Shown here: piece by piece, positions 48,954 through 58,340 of the stretch
Layout of the letters: each line of letters starts with the position of its first letter
Position numbering within the stretch: position 1 is the stretch's first letter
From: JALZKA01 sp963734015
Lineage (GTDB): Bacteria > Actinomycetota > Thermoleophilia > Solirubrobacterales > 70-9
Assembly: GCA_963734015.1 (NCBI GenBank)
Contig: CAVTFG010000003.1
Location: 1-64,000 of the forward strand
Reading direction: 5' to 3'
DNA: 64,000 nt
Program-made: the position numbers and the translations under genes
The notes under the pieces: generated by a model
What the model was told of the DNA's origin: nothing
Seen by the model: only the letters and a program-made list of their open reading frames with translations
Databases searched by the model: none

Positions 48954-49477
48954 CACGACCCACCCCGCATCGGGACGCCAGGCTCCAGGTTGGCCCCGCG
49001 CCTCGCCTTCCACTGGACGACGCCGGTGTAGCAACGGACGCGTTGGCCGCCGCGCGGGGTGCCCTCGAGGAACCTGATCTCCGCGTCCACGGTGCCCTTG
49101 GCCTTCCGCCTCGATTGGAACTTGCCGCGGACCCGGTACTTGATCTTGCCCGGGCTGCCCCCGCGGGTGACGAAGTCGGCGGTTCGCCGGAGCGTCCCGG
49201 CGAACCGATCGTCCTCGACCGGGAGCTTGCCCCTCACGCGGGCCGCGGCCCCGCCGCCCTTGCCGTTCGTGCAGTCGTAATTGAGGCGGGCGGTGACCTT
49301 CGCCACCTTCACCTCTCCTCGCTGGCGCTTGACGTCGAACCCGAAGTACGTACCGACGTCGCCTTCGACCCGACCCTCGAAGTCGTTGTTGAACGGCCCC
49401 GCAGTGAATCCGCCCAACGCCGGCGTCGCGATCGCCAACCCGGCGACCGCCGCCGAAACCCACAGAAGTCTTCTCAT
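48953..49477 (-). CDS. Secreted basic protein, paralogue of 48432-48953
   Basis: 174 residues. Signal peptide RRLLWVSAAVAGLAIATPAL, then FEGRVEGDVGTYFGFDVKRQ, VAKVTARLNYDCTNGKGGGA, DDRFAGTLRRTADF, RGKFQSRRKAKGTVDAEIRF, and CYTGVVQWKARRG. Strand order and cysteine positions match the downstream gene, indicating tandem duplication. GGGGGGAGCG precedes the ATG. Divergent from valS, 53 bases apart. Confidence 0.8.
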   Translation of the reverse strand: MRRLLWVSAAVAGLAIATPALGGFTAGPFNNDFEGRVEGDVGTYFGFDVKRQRGEVKVAKVTARLNYDCTNGKGGGAAARVRGKLPVEDDRFAGTLRRTADFVTRGGSPGKIKYRVRGKFQSRRKAKGTVDAEIRFLEGTPRGGQRVRCYTGVVQWKARRGANLEPGVPMRGGS

Positions 49478-49530
49478 CGCTCCCCCCGGTTTCAGTGGTG
49501 GTGTTCGCCGAGACTAACATCGGCGGCCCC

Positions 49531-52095
49531 ATGGACGAAGCCCGGAGAGCCAAGCTGGAGGCCACGACCCGCTGGGATCCGGCGGATGCGGAGGGGCGCG
49601 TGTTCGACCGCTGGTTCGAAGGCGGATGGTTCTCGCCGCCTGCCCGGGGCGAGGCGAAGGACAACTACTCGATCGCGATCCCCCCGCCGAACGTGACCGG
49701 CGCGCTGCACATGGGGCACGCGCTGAACGGCTCGATCCAGGACGCCCTGATCCGCCTCCAGCGGATGCGGGGCGTGCCGACGCGCTGGATCCTCGGCACG
49801 GACCACGCCGGGATCGGCACCCAGGCGGTGGTCGAAAAGGAGCTCGAGGCCCAGGGGACGTCGCGCCTCGACCTCGGGCGGGACGAGTTCGTCAGGCGCG
49901 TGTGGGAGTGGCGGGATCAGTACGGCTCGCAGATCATCGGCCAGTTCAAACGGCTCGGGGCGTCGGCCGACTATTCGAACGAGCGCTTCACGATGGACGA
50001 CGCCTACGCCCGGGCGGTCATCAAGGTCTTCGTCGAGCTGCACGCCCGCGGCCACGTCTACCGCGACAACTACATGGTCAACTGGGACCCGGGGCTGCGC
50101 TCGGCGATCTCCGACCTCGAGGTCGAGCAACGGACGATCACCGACACTCTCTACTCGATCGACTACCCGCTTGCGGACGGGTCGGGCTCGATCACGGTCG
50201 CCACGGTCAGGCCGGAGACGATGCTGGCGGACACCGCCGTCGCCGTACATCCCGAGGACGAGCGCTACCGCGACCTGATCGGCAGCGAGGCCATCCTGCC
50301 GCTGGTCGGTCGTCGCCTGCCGGTGATCGCCGACGAGCACGTGGACCCGGAGTTCGGGACCGGCTGCCTCAAGATCACCCCCGGCCACGACCCCAACGAC
50401 TTCGAGATCGGGCGCCGCCACGGGCTCGAGGAGATCTCGGTGATCGGCGAGGACGGGCGGATGGCTGACGCGGCGGGGGAGCGCTTCTCAGGCCTGGACG
50501 TCGACGAGGCGCGCGACGCGGTGGTGGCCGCGCTCCGCGCTGAGAACGTGATCTCGGGCGAGGAGCCGTACACCCACGACGTCCCGCACTCGCACCGTTC
50601 CGGCCGGCGCATCGAGCCCCTGATCTCGCTCCAGTGGTTCTGCGACATGACCGAGCTGGCGAAGCCGGCCATGGAGGCCGTGCGCTCGGGGGACATCCGC
50701 TTCCATCCCGAGAAGCCCTGGACCAAGGTCTACCTCGACTGGCTCGAGCAGATCCGGCCGTGGTGCGTCTCGCGCCAGCTCTGGTGGGGCCACCGGCTCC
50801 CCGTCCACTACTGCGACCCCTGCGAGGAGACGATCGTGGCGGTCGAGCCGCCGGAGCGCTGCGGCAAGTGCGGCGGCCAGCTCCGCCAGGACGAGGACGT
50901 GCTCGACACCTGGTTCAGCTCGGCGCTGTGGCCGTTCGCGACCCTGGGCTGGCCCGAGCAGACCCCGGAGCTGCGGGCGTGGTACCCGACCGATGTCCTC
51001 TCGACCGCGCGGGACATCATCTTCCTGTGGGTCGCCCGGATGGTGATGATGGGCCTCGAGTTCACCGACGAGGTGCCCTTCACGGACGTGAACATCCACT
51101 CCGTGATCCAGGCGCCGGACGGGCGCCGGATGTCGAAGAGCCTCGGGACCGGCATCGACCCGCTTGACGAGATCGAGGTGCACGGGGCGGACGCGCTCCG
51201 CTTCGGTCTGCTCGCGATGTCCTCGACCCAGGACGTCCGCTACTCAGACGCGAAGGTGCAGCAGGGGCGGGACCTCGCGAACAAGCTCTGGAACGCGTCG
51301 CGGCTGATCCTGCTGAACGCGGACGCGGAGCCGGCGGCGACGCCGGCGAACGTCGAGGACCGGTGGATCCTCTCGCGCCTGCAGTGGACCGTCGAGGTCG
51401 TCACGGAGCACCTCGACGCCTTCGACTTCGCCCACGCCGTCCTCGAGCTCTACCGCTTCTTCTGGTCCGAGTTGTGCGACTGGTATCTCGAGATCGTCAA
51501 GCCGCGCCTCTACGAGGGCGAGCCCGAGGCCGCCGCCAACCTGTTGCACGTCCTCGAGCGGTTCCTGGCCCTCGCGCACCCCGTGATCCCGTTCGTCACG
51601 GAGGAGGTGTGGGGCTATCTACCGGGCCGCGCCGACTCGCCGCTGATCGTCGCTTCCTACCCAATGGCCGACCCTGCGCTGCGGGACCCCGCGGCGGAGG
51701 AGGAGATCGAGGCGTCGATCGAGCTGACCCGGGGCGTCCGGCGGTGGCGCGACCTCGCGGGCGTGCCGGTCGCGAGCGTGCTGCCGGCCCGGGTCGCGGG
51801 CGACGCGCCGCACGAGCTGGTCGCCCGGCTCGCCCGTCTCGACGTCGACGGCGCGGGGGGCGAGGCGCTGGCCAGCATCGGCCCGCTCGAGCTGCTGGCG
51901 AACGACGATGTCGATCCGCAACAGGTGCGCGAGCGGATCGAAGCGCGCGCCGCGGAGCTGCGCTCCGAGGTCGAGCGAGCCGAGCGCAAGCTCGGCAACG
52001 ACGGCTTCGTTGCCAAGGCTCCCGCCGAGGTCGTCGAGGCCGAGCGCGAGAAGCTCGAGACGTACCGCACGGAGCTCGGGGAGCTTGAACGCTGA
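49531..52095 (+). CDS. valS: Valine-tRNA ligase
   Basis: An 854-residue class-I synthetase. HMGH of the HIGH motif lies in PPPNVTGALHMGHALNGSIQ near residue 59; the KMSKS-type motif is GRRMSKSLGTG near 533. It has the CP1 editing domain (ATVRPETMLADTAVAVHPED), a zinc knuckle CDPCEE...CGKCGGQ, and the C-terminal tRNA-binding coiled coil ending RTELGELER. ATG 49531 is preferred; an in-frame GTG at 49495 would add 12 residues. It charges tRNA-Val. Its end overlaps folC by 11 bases. Confidence 0.95.
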   Translation: MDEARRAKLEATTRWDPADAEGRVFDRWFEGGWFSPPARGEAKDNYSIAIPPPNVTGALHMGHALNGSIQDALIRLQRMRGVPTRWILGTDHAGIGTQAVVEKELEAQGTSRLDLGRDEFVRRVWEWRDQYGSQIIGQFKRLGASADYSNERFTMDDAYARAVIKVFVELHARGHVYRDNYMVNWDPGLRSAISDLEVEQRTITDTLYSIDYPLADGSGSITVATVRPETMLADTAVAVHPEDERYRDLIGSEAILPLVGRRLPVIADEHVDPEFGTGCLKITPGHDPNDFEIGRRHGLEEISVIGEDGRMADAAGERFSGLDVDEARDAVVAALRAENVISGEEPYTHDVPHSHRSGRRIEPLISLQWFCDMTELAKPAMEAVRSGDIRFHPEKPWTKVYLDWLEQIRPWCVSRQLWWGHRLPVHYCDPCEETIVAVEPPERCGKCGGQLRQDEDVLDTWFSSALWPFATLGWPEQTPELRAWYPTDVLSTARDIIFLWVARMVMMGLEFTDEVPFTDVNIHSVIQAPDGRRMSKSLGTGIDPLDEIEVHGADALRFGLLAMSSTQDVRYSDAKVQQGRDLANKLWNASRLILLNADAEPAATPANVEDRWILSRLQWTVEVVTEHLDAFDFAHAVLELYRFFWSELCDWYLEIVKPRLYEGEPEAAANLLHVLERFLALAHPVIPFVTEEVWGYLPGRADSPLIVASYPMADPALRDPAAEEEIEASIELTRGVRRWRDLAGVPVASVLPARVAGDAPHELVARLARLDVDGAGGEALASIGPLELLANDDVDPQQVRERIEARAAELRSEVERAERKLGNDGFVAKAPAEVVEAEREKLETYRTELGELER

Positions 52096-53335
52096 GGAGT
52101 GGCTCAGCGCGCTCGACCCGATCGGCTGGCGTTTCGGGCTCGAGCGGATAAGCGCGCTGCTCGCCGAGCTCGGCGATCCGCAGCACGAGTTCGACTCGGT
52201 CCACGTCGTGGGCACCAACGGGAAGTCGTCCGTGACGGTGATGACCGCGGCGCTCGTCGAGGCGAGCGGGCGAACGACGGGGTGCTTCCTCTCGCCGCAC
52301 TCGGAGCGCTGGTCGCAGCGGATCCGGGTGCGCGGCCGGGAGATCGACGCCGGGACGTTCGCTGCCGCCGCCGACCGCGTGGCGGCGGCCATCCCGGCGG
52401 CCGAGCGGACGTTCGCCGAGGGGGAGCGGATCACGCAGTTCGAGGCGGCGACCGCGGTGGCCTTCGTCGCGCTTGCCGATGCCGGGATCGAGGTCGGGGT
52501 GATCGAGGCGGGCCTGGGCGGGCGGCTCGACGCGACCAACGTTCTGCGCTCGCGGGCGACGGTGCTCACGTCGATCGGGCTCGATCACACCGCCTGGCTG
52601 GGGGAGACCGAGCTTGAGATCGCGGCCGAGAAGCTCGCGGTGCTGCGCGAGGACTCGACGCTGGTGCTGGGCGATGTGTCCGAGCCCGTGGCCGAACTGG
52701 CGCGGCGCACCGCTGCGGAGCGGCGCTGCACGGTCGTTCAGCCGGCCGACCTGCCGGAGGGGGTCAGGCTCGAGGCGCCGTATCTCCGGCGGAACCTCGG
52801 GGTCGCGCTGGCCGCCGCGGACGTCGTCAACGGTCCGATCCAGCGCGCGTCGCTCGACGCCGCGCTCGGATCGCTTGAGCTTGCGGGGCGTTTCCAGGTG
52901 ATCCCGGGCAACCCGCCCTTCGTTCTCGACGCGGCCCACAACCTCGACGGCGCCCGGGCGCTGGCCGAGGCGCTCGCGGAGCGCCTCGAGGGGCAGCCCG
53001 TGGTGGCTTGCATGGCGATCCTGGCGGACAAGGACGCCGCCGGGATCGTGGGCGCCCTGGCCCCGGCGCTGACGGCGGCGGTTTGCACGGAGATCCCCGT
53101 GGCGCGGCTCGAGGGGTCCGGCCGCCCCGGCACGAGCGCGGTTCCGGCGGCCGAGCTGGTCAGGCTCTGCGAGGCGGCATCCGTGCCCGCGACGGCGCAC
53201 ACGGACCCGGCGGGAGCCGTCGCGCTCGCGGGGGCGATGGCACGCGACCGGGGCGGGGTGACGCTGATCGCCGGCTCGCACTACCTTCTTGGGTACGGAT
53301 GGACCGCGAGGCCCGCTCAGAGCTCCTGCAGATGA
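52085..53335 (+). CDS. folC: Folylpolyglutamate/dihydrofolate synthase
   Basis: A 416-residue Mur-ligase-type enzyme. The P-loop VVGTNGKSSVTVMTAALVE is near residue 42, SPHSERWSQRIRVRGREID is the folate-binding region, EAGLGGRLDATNVL the Mg loop, and FVLDAAHNLDGARALAEAL begins the C-terminal domain. It adds glutamates to reduced folates. TTG 52085 lies inside the end of valS, which implies translational coupling; longer readings would run far into valS. A small membrane-protein gene overlaps its 3' end. Confidence 0.92.
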   Translation: MNAEEWLSALDPIGWRFGLERISALLAELGDPQHEFDSVHVVGTNGKSSVTVMTAALVEASGRTTGCFLSPHSERWSQRIRVRGREIDAGTFAAAADRVAAAIPAAERTFAEGERITQFEAATAVAFVALADAGIEVGVIEAGLGGRLDATNVLRSRATVLTSIGLDHTAWLGETELEIAAEKLAVLREDSTLVLGDVSEPVAELARRTAAERRCTVVQPADLPEGVRLEAPYLRRNLGVALAAADVVNGPIQRASLDAALGSLELAGRFQVIPGNPPFVLDAAHNLDGARALAEALAERLEGQPVVACMAILADKDAAGIVGALAPALTAAVCTEIPVARLEGSGRPGTSAVPAAELVRLCEAASVPATAHTDPAGAVALAGAMARDRGGVTLIAGSHYLLGYGWTARPAQSSCR

Positions 53336-53418
53336 TGGGGTTGGTCGCCGCCGTGGTGGCCGTCGTCATCCTGGTCTTCTTCGGCCTCGGGTACCTCTTC
53401 GGGCGTCTGTTCCTCTAA
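53299..53418 (+). CDS. 39-residue small membrane protein
   Basis: ATG 53299 inside the end of folC encodes MDREARSELLQMMGLVAAVV and a single hydrophobic helix (VVAVVILVFFGLGYLFGRLF) up to TAA 53416. The charged N-terminus and one transmembrane segment are convincing. It lies where other actinobacteria carry a small membrane protein between folC and ndk. Function unknown. Confidence 0.65.
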   Translation: MDREARSELLQMMGLVAAVVAVVILVFFGLGYLFGRLFL

Positions 53419-53435
53419 GTACACTTCCCGCCTCA

Positions 53436-54122
53436 ATGCCGCTCCTCGCGATCTTCGGCATCGAGAACGATGGCGTGAACCTCGCCATCAATCTCCTCAT
53501 CCTGTTCCTCGTGGTCGTCTACCTGGCGCTCATCGCCTGGACGTACCTCGACGCGAAGCGCAGGCTCGAGGACCCCGTGTTGATCGGGTGCGCGACCGTC
53601 GCGTCGCTGTTCCCGTTCCTGGGCACGATCGTGTACACGATCCTGCGCCCGCCCGAGTTCGTCGAGGACAAGCGCGAGCGCGAGCTCGAGATCCGCGCCT
53701 CGCAGCTGCGGGTCCGCCAGCTCGAGGACGCGTCGTGCCCGAACTGCGAGCACCCTGTGGACCGCAGCTACCTGCGCTGCCCCAACTGCCGGGCGCGGAT
53801 CAAGGACCCGTGTGAGTCGTGCGGGAAGCCGATCGACCCCCGCTGGGTGATCTGCCCCTACTGCGAGACGCCCACCAAGGCCGCCACGGCCTCGCCGCAG
53901 CGGCGCGCGTCGTCGCGGCCGCCGTCCGAAGGCGGTTCGAGCCGCACCGGGTCCTCCCGCGCCGCCTCACGCTCGACGCGGGCGAAGCGCCCCGTGTCGC
54001 GGACGTCCGAGCAGCGCGCCGCGAAGGAGCGCTCGAAGTCCAAGGCGCCCGTGCGGCGCAGCACGAGCAGGAAGCCTTCACGCCGCACCGAGCCCGGTGA
54101 CGGCACCGCGCCCGCCTCCTGA
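53436..54122 (+). CDS. Membrane protein with double zinc ribbon and basic tail
   Basis: 228 residues. Two membrane helices (INLLILFLVVVYLALIAWTY and VLIGCATVASLFPFLGTIVY), then a short coiled coil and two or three zinc knuckles (CPNCEHPVDRSYLRCPNC, CESCGKPIDPRWVICPYC), then about 75 residues rich in Ser, Arg and Lys. This is a DZR-type zinc-ribbon protein anchored in the membrane with a disordered, DNA- or RNA-attracting tail. Function unknown. Confidence 0.85.
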   Translation: MPLLAIFGIENDGVNLAINLLILFLVVVYLALIAWTYLDAKRRLEDPVLIGCATVASLFPFLGTIVYTILRPPEFVEDKRERELEIRASQLRVRQLEDASCPNCEHPVDRSYLRCPNCRARIKDPCESCGKPIDPRWVICPYCETPTKAATASPQRRASSRPPSEGGSSRTGSSRAASRSTRAKRPVSRTSEQRAAKERSKSKAPVRRSTSRKPSRRTEPGDGTAPAS

Positions 54123-54195
54123 CTCACGTCCCTATTCCAATGAGCGACGCAAGGCGCGAAACAAGATTGACCCTCCCCGGTAGGGGGCGTATCTA

Positions 54196-54600
54196 GTGTC
54201 CCGAACCCTGATCCTGGTCAAGCCCGACGCGTTCGAGCGCGCGCTCACCGGTGAGGTTCTGGCGCGCTTCGAGCGCAAGGGCCTGCGCATCAAGGCACTG
54301 AAGCTGATGACGGCGGACGAGGCTCTCGCCAACGAGCACTACGCCGAGCACATGGAGAAGCCGTTCTTCGGCGAGCTCGTCTCGTTCATCACCGGTGGCC
54401 AGCTGGTCGCCGCGGTCTTCGAGGGCCACGAGGCGGTCGCAGCCGCCCGCCAGGTGATCGGCGCCACCAACCCGGTCGAGGCCGCGCCCGGCTCGATCCG
54501 CGGCGACTACGCGCTCGAGGTGACCTTCAACATGGTCCACGGCTCGGACTCCGACGAGTCGGCCGAGCGCGAGATCGCGATCTGGTTCCCGGAGCTCTAG
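54196..54600 (+). CDS. ndk: Nucleoside diphosphate kinase
   Basis: A 134-residue protein of full family length. LILVKPDAFERALTGEVLAR opens it, and the phospho-acceptor His is in FNMVHGSDSDESAEREIAIW near residue 115. It equalises nucleoside triphosphate pools by ping-pong phosphate transfer. GTG 54196 is the start. Its place after folC matches the actinobacterial order. Confidence 0.96.
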   Translation: MSRTLILVKPDAFERALTGEVLARFERKGLRIKALKLMTADEALANEHYAEHMEKPFFGELVSFITGGQLVAAVFEGHEAVAAARQVIGATNPVEAAPGSIRGDYALEVTFNMVHGSDSDESAEREIAIWFPEL

Positions 54601-54617
54601 GCGCTTCGCGCCCTAGG
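54597..54617 (+). terminator. Likely terminator after ndk
   Basis: CTAGGCGC...CGCGCCCTAG forms an imperfect stem with a very short loop, starting at the ndk stop codon. There is no T run. Confidence 0.4.
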
Positions 54618-54715
54618 CCGGCCGCCGCCGGATTACTTGCCTCGCAGGCCCGCGCCGGGTAGCGTTCCCCGTATCCGGATAAGCGTTTCCGCATCCGGAT
54701 TCACGGGGAGATGTG

Positions 54716-55069
54716 ATGCGCATTCGTAGTACGCGGTCGTGGCAAGCCGCCGGCGCTGCGCTGTCACGGCGACGGGTCGCCGGTGCGGCCTTGATCGCAG
54801 TCTTCTTGGCCGTCGTGGGCTACGCGGGATACGTCGTCGGCACCCCGAACGTCAATCCCGACTCGCTTCGCTCAAGCACCACCGCCGAGGGGCGCGAAGC
54901 AGGCGCCAAGGCTGGAGCGAAGGCGGGATACGCGCATGGATATGAGTCGGCGCGACAGCGGGCCTACGTTCCCGTGTACGCCGCCGCGTACAGACAGGCC
55001 TACGCGAGGGAGTTCGAGCGTGCCGGGCTCGATCCCCCGGCGCGGATTCGAGTACCGGAGCCGCGATGA
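54716..55069 (+). CDS. Single-pass membrane protein with Ala-Gly-Lys repeats
   Basis: 117 residues. A basic start, one membrane helix (VAGAALIAVFLAVVGYAGYV), then an external part with REAGAKAGAKAGYAHGYESA followed by tyrosine-rich RAYVPVYAAAYRQAYAREFE. The heptad-like Ala/Lys spacing suggests a helix or coiled coil. Its TGA overlaps the ATG of the next gene, which has the same plan. ATG 54716 is preferred over the adjacent GTG. Function unknown. Confidence 0.7.
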   Translation: MRIRSTRSWQAAGAALSRRRVAGAALIAVFLAVVGYAGYVVGTPNVNPDSLRSSTTAEGREAGAKAGAKAGYAHGYESARQRAYVPVYAAAYRQAYAREFERAGLDPPARIRVPEPR

Positions 55070-55641
55070 ATTTCCCGTCTCGAGCGACGCGCGAGTGGGA
55101 GCCCGCACGCGAACGCTGGGTTCGGATCACGCACGCATGGCGCTTCAGGTTCCGGGCCGCGTGGCCGAGCATCTCCATTGCTGTCGTGATCTGCGTGGCG
55201 GCGTTCGAGATCGCGCTCGCCGGCTATCTGCTGGGGACTAACAACGGCACCGGTGCGGAACGAGGGGCGGCAGCTGAGCGCGCCTCGTTCCAAGACGCCT
55301 TCGAGTCCGCGCGGCGGAGCGCCTTCACGCGGGGCGAGGAGCGCGGCAGGGCCGCCGGAGAGCGGGCTGGTATCCGGGCCTCGGAAAAGGCCGGTGCGAA
55401 GGCCGGAACACAGCGAGGCGCCGCTGCGGTCGCGCGGAAGCGGGCGGCAATCGCGGCAGCCGAGGAGCGCGCTCAGAGGCGGGCGGCCGCCGCCGCGGCG
55501 GCAACGCCTGAGCCCGTCCCGACTCCTGTGCCGGAGCCCGTCGCGCCGCCCCCGCCGGCCGCGCCGCCGGCCCCCGTGGCGCCGCCCGCACCCCCAGAAC
55601 CCGCCGAGCCCTGCGTGGACCCCGCGGGCTTCCCCTGCTGA
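55066..55641 (+). CDS. Single-pass membrane protein with coiled coil and Pro-rich tail
   Basis: 191 residues. An N-terminal basic cytoplasmic part, one helix (SISIAVVICVAAFEIALAGY), a long Ala/Arg/Glu-rich coiled coil (RAAGERAGIRASEKAGAKAG, RKRAAIAAAEERAQRRAAAA) and a Pro/Ala tail ending ...CVDPAGFPC. It shares helix and AGAKAG elements with the gene it overlaps, so it looks like a duplicated and extended copy. It may bridge membrane and cell wall. Confidence 0.7.
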   Translation: MNFPSRATREWEPARERWVRITHAWRFRFRAAWPSISIAVVICVAAFEIALAGYLLGTNNGTGAERGAAAERASFQDAFESARRSAFTRGEERGRAAGERAGIRASEKAGAKAGTQRGAAAVARKRAAIAAAEERAQRRAAAAAAATPEPVPTPVPEPVAPPPPAAPPAPVAPPAPPEPAEPCVDPAGFPC

Positions 55642-55642
55642 G

Positions 55643-56789
55643 CTAGCCCGGGAACCTTCCTTCGTTCTCGTCGGTGAGAATGAGGGTCCGGCCCTGGGCA
55701 CGCACCCTGAACCGGTACGAGATGCGCCCGTTCTGGAGCTCGACGGGTCCGCGTCCGTTCAGGCTGTATCCAGGGAACCCGGAGGAGAACCGGCAGGAGA
55801 ACTTGAAGCGGCCCACCCGGCTGCAGCTCTGCTCGAGGTTCTCGACCACCTCGATTCGCGAACTTGTGGCGCCGGAGCGCCGTTGCCACGGTGCGTTCCG
55901 CGCGACCGGCCTTCAGCGGTGGCTTCAGGACCTTGAACCGGAACGCCTTGGGCGGTCCGGGGTTCCCCAGGGCGTCGAAAGCCGTTACGAGCAGCTTGTG
56001 CCGGCCAGGCTTGAGCTTCCGGCCAGGCGTGAAGGTCGGCCCGCAGCGCACGCGCGGCTTGCCGTCGAGCTTGCACCTGAGGGTGGCCCCCGGTTCAGGC
56101 GAGGACACCTGGAAGCTGGGCCTGCGGTTTCCGGTCCTCCTCAAGCCCGCCACCTCGGCCGCGGGGCCCCGGGTGTCGACGCTGAAATCGCGGCTAGCCT
56201 CGGCGGGCAGGTTGCCGGCCAGGTCGGTGATGCGTATGCGGAAGGTGTAGAAGCCGTCGGCAAGGGCGTTCACGGGGCGGTGTTCGTTGGGGGACGTGCA
56301 GGGGCCGAAGTCCGGAATGCCCTCGTCAACCGAGCACTCGCGGCGGTCATTTTCCTCGGCGGTGTCCCAGCCGAAGGTGGGGCGCGGGTTATTCGTCGGA
56401 CCGTCCGGGCCGAGCGGGGTCAGCTCGACCGTCGGTGCCTCCGTGTCGACGGTGAAGCTGCGGGTCGCGATCGCGTCCGGGGACACGCCGTCGCTCGCGC
56501 GGACGCGAAAGGTCCACGTGCCGTCCGCGAGCGAGACGGTCGTGTGGGGCGAACTGCAGGGGGCAAAGGCTTGGGTTCCCTGGTCCACCGAGCAGTCCAC
56601 CGTCGTTGCCTCCAGCGCCGTGAACGTGAACGTCGGGGACGATTCGTTGGTCGGTCCGGTCGGGCCGTCGTCGATGGTGACCGTGGGAGCGGCCTGTGCA
56701 GGCGCGGCGGTGAGACAGGCGAGCAGCGCCGCGACGATGACCGCTCGCGGCAGCAACCGTGTGCCGTCCCCCCGACTCATGGTGAGCAC
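55643..56789 (-). CDS. Secreted protein with Ig-like repeats (single frameshift)
   Basis: The first frame has signal peptide RAVIVAALLACLTAAPAQAA, then two Ig-like repeats marked by PTFTFTALEATTVDCSVDQG and FGWDTAEENDRRECSVDEGI, each ending in TWTFRVRASDG or YTFRIRITDLAGN, then a third unit with LRCKLDGKPRVRCG. After 55850 the other frame continues VVENLEQSCSRVGRFKFSCR to RVRAQGRTLILTDENEG. Dropping one of two C at 55849-55850 joins them into about 380 residues. These repeats are frequent in Thermoleophilia surface proteins. Confidence 0.82.
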
Positions 56790-56833
56790 CGTAGCTCACC
56801 CAGTCAGCCGTGTCCAGCGGGTCGCGGGTCCAG

Positions 56834-57208
56834 TCAGTCCGTTGGCGGGCGGAAGCCCGAGCAGAGGACCCGAAGCCAGCTGATGCGTCCGTCGCGGGAC
56901 TCGTAGTAGGCCTGCTGCTCGACCACGAACGGTCCATCGTCGTTGTGGCCGCGGAACAGGTAGCCCACGCGCTCGCGGTCGCCAACCGAGCCGCTCTCGA
57001 GCGTTCGAAGCGCGTCGATATGGTCGCGCTCCTCGAACCAGGCGGGGAGCACGTCAGTCACGAACTCGTCGGCCGTGGAGGTCTGCCACGCCCGGTTCGG
57101 GGTGAGCGCACGGAAGTCGACGTCGGCAGCGAGGATCTCCGCGAGGAGCGCGGGATCCCTGGCCGCGAGCGCGTGCGCGAAATCCCGCCCGAGCTGCTCG
57201 TCGCTCAT
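56834..57208 (-). CDS. SnoaL-like (NTF2 fold) protein
   Basis: 124 residues, MSDEQLGRDFAHALAARDPA, LLAEILAADVDFRALTPNRA and YESRDGRISWLRVLCSGFRP, fitting a compact NTF2-like domain: an N-terminal helix with GRDFAHALAARD, then the VDFRALTP strand. It differs from the MSQENVE branch in both ends. Function unknown, cytoplasmic. Confidence 0.8.
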   Translation of the reverse strand: MSDEQLGRDFAHALAARDPALLAEILAADVDFRALTPNRAWQTSTADEFVTDVLPAWFEERDHIDALRTLESGSVGDRERVGYLFRGHNDDGPFVVEQQAYYESRDGRISWLRVLCSGFRPPTD

Positions 57209-57217
57209 GCTCTGATA

Positions 57218-57729
57218 CTAATCCGCGCCGGTCGGTCCCTCTGTGCCGATCAGCACAGTGTCAGGGCCCGCCTCGAAGTGCTGGAGCGCGGCTACGGTCG
57301 ACGCCGCGCATTCGCCCATGACGAGTCCCGCGTCCGCCAGGGCCGAGAACGCCGGCGTCGTGCCGGCAACGAGCTCTCGGGCAGGGTAGACACGGCAGGC
57401 GAGGCCTCGCCACGCCGCGGCCCGGGCCACGGCGCGGCCGTGATTGCCGGCGCTGGCGGCGACCAGTAGGTCGACCTCCGGCCGCTCGCGCAGCGCGCGC
57501 TCGATCGCCAGGACACGCCGAGGATCTTGAACGCGGGGAGGCCGAGCCGATCGGATCGTCCTTCAGGCGCACGCCGAGCGCCGGCAGCTCGCGAACCGGC
57601 GTTGGCGCGTACTCCCGAAGCGCTCGGTGGTTGGGGGAGAGCACGATCGTCCGTCGCGGGCACCGCCTCGGTCCGGAACGCAGGGTGGCGGAAGTAGCGG
57701 TTCAAGGACCTTCGGGATACTCCCGCCAT
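57218..57729 (-). pseudogene. Diaminopropionate ammonia-lyase/threonine dehydratase-like remnant
   Basis: Pieces in three frames spell one PLP enzyme: SRRSLNRYFRHPAFRTEAVP, then VLSPNHRALREYAPTPVREL, then SDRLGLPAFKILGVSW (PLP Lys), then VDLLVAASAGNHGRAVARAA. After RGLACRVYP it jumps to a family C-terminus (AGLVMGECAASTVAALQHFE, VLIGTEGPTGAD). It has a +1 and two -1 shifts, and roughly 150 central residues are missing. Its ATG (57729) overlaps the maf ATG on the other strand. A genuine, decaying pseudogene. Confidence 0.8.
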
Positions 57730-58340
57730 GCGCCTGATCCTCGCATCCCGCTCACCGCGCCGACGCGAGATCCTGAGCTGGCTCGGGCTGGAGTTCGAGG
57801 TCGTCGCCCCCGATGTCGCGGAGCTGAACGCGGGCGCGGACCCGGAGGACCTCGTGCTCGAAAACGCTCGGCTCAAGGCGCTCGCGGGGCTCGAGGAGCT
57901 GGGGGATGCCGTCCGGCGACACGGTGGTCCTCGGCGTCGACACCGACGTGGTCGTGGACGACGAGATGCTGGGCCAGCCTGCCGACAGCGCGGCGGCCGA
58001 GGAACGACTCCGCCGGCTCTCGGGACGCGAGCACGAGGTCCTGAGCGGCGTCTGTCTGCTCGGCCCGCGGGCCGAGGGCATCCCGGGAGCGCCGGTCCGG
58101 GAGCGCTCCGGCGTGGCGCGTTCGGTGGTGGCGTTCCGCGAGCTCGACGACGCGACGATCGACCGCTATCTGGCCTCCGGAGAATGGCGGGGGCGGGCCG
58201 GCGGCTACGCGATCCAGGGTCTCGGGTCGATCCTTGTGGATCGGGTCGAGGGTGATTTCTCGAACGTCGTCGGGCTGCCGATCAGACTGCTCCTGGAGCT
58301 CGATCCCGCATTGCCAGTCTCGAAGCCGGGAAAACCCTAA
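57728..58340 (+). CDS. maf: Maf family nucleotide pyrophosphatase (single frameshift)
   Basis: The first frame opens RLILASRSPRRREILSWLGL and continues VAPDVAELNAGADPEDLVLE. After the run of five G at 57901-57905 the other frame gives SGDTVVLGVDTDVVVDDEML, GQPADSAAAEERLRRLSGRE, SVVAFRELDDATIDRYLASG and GYAIQGLGSILVDRVEGDFS. Removing one G joins them into about 203 residues with all Maf motifs. Maf enzymes hydrolyse non-canonical or modified nucleoside triphosphates. A strong terminator overlaps the stop. Confidence 0.92.
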
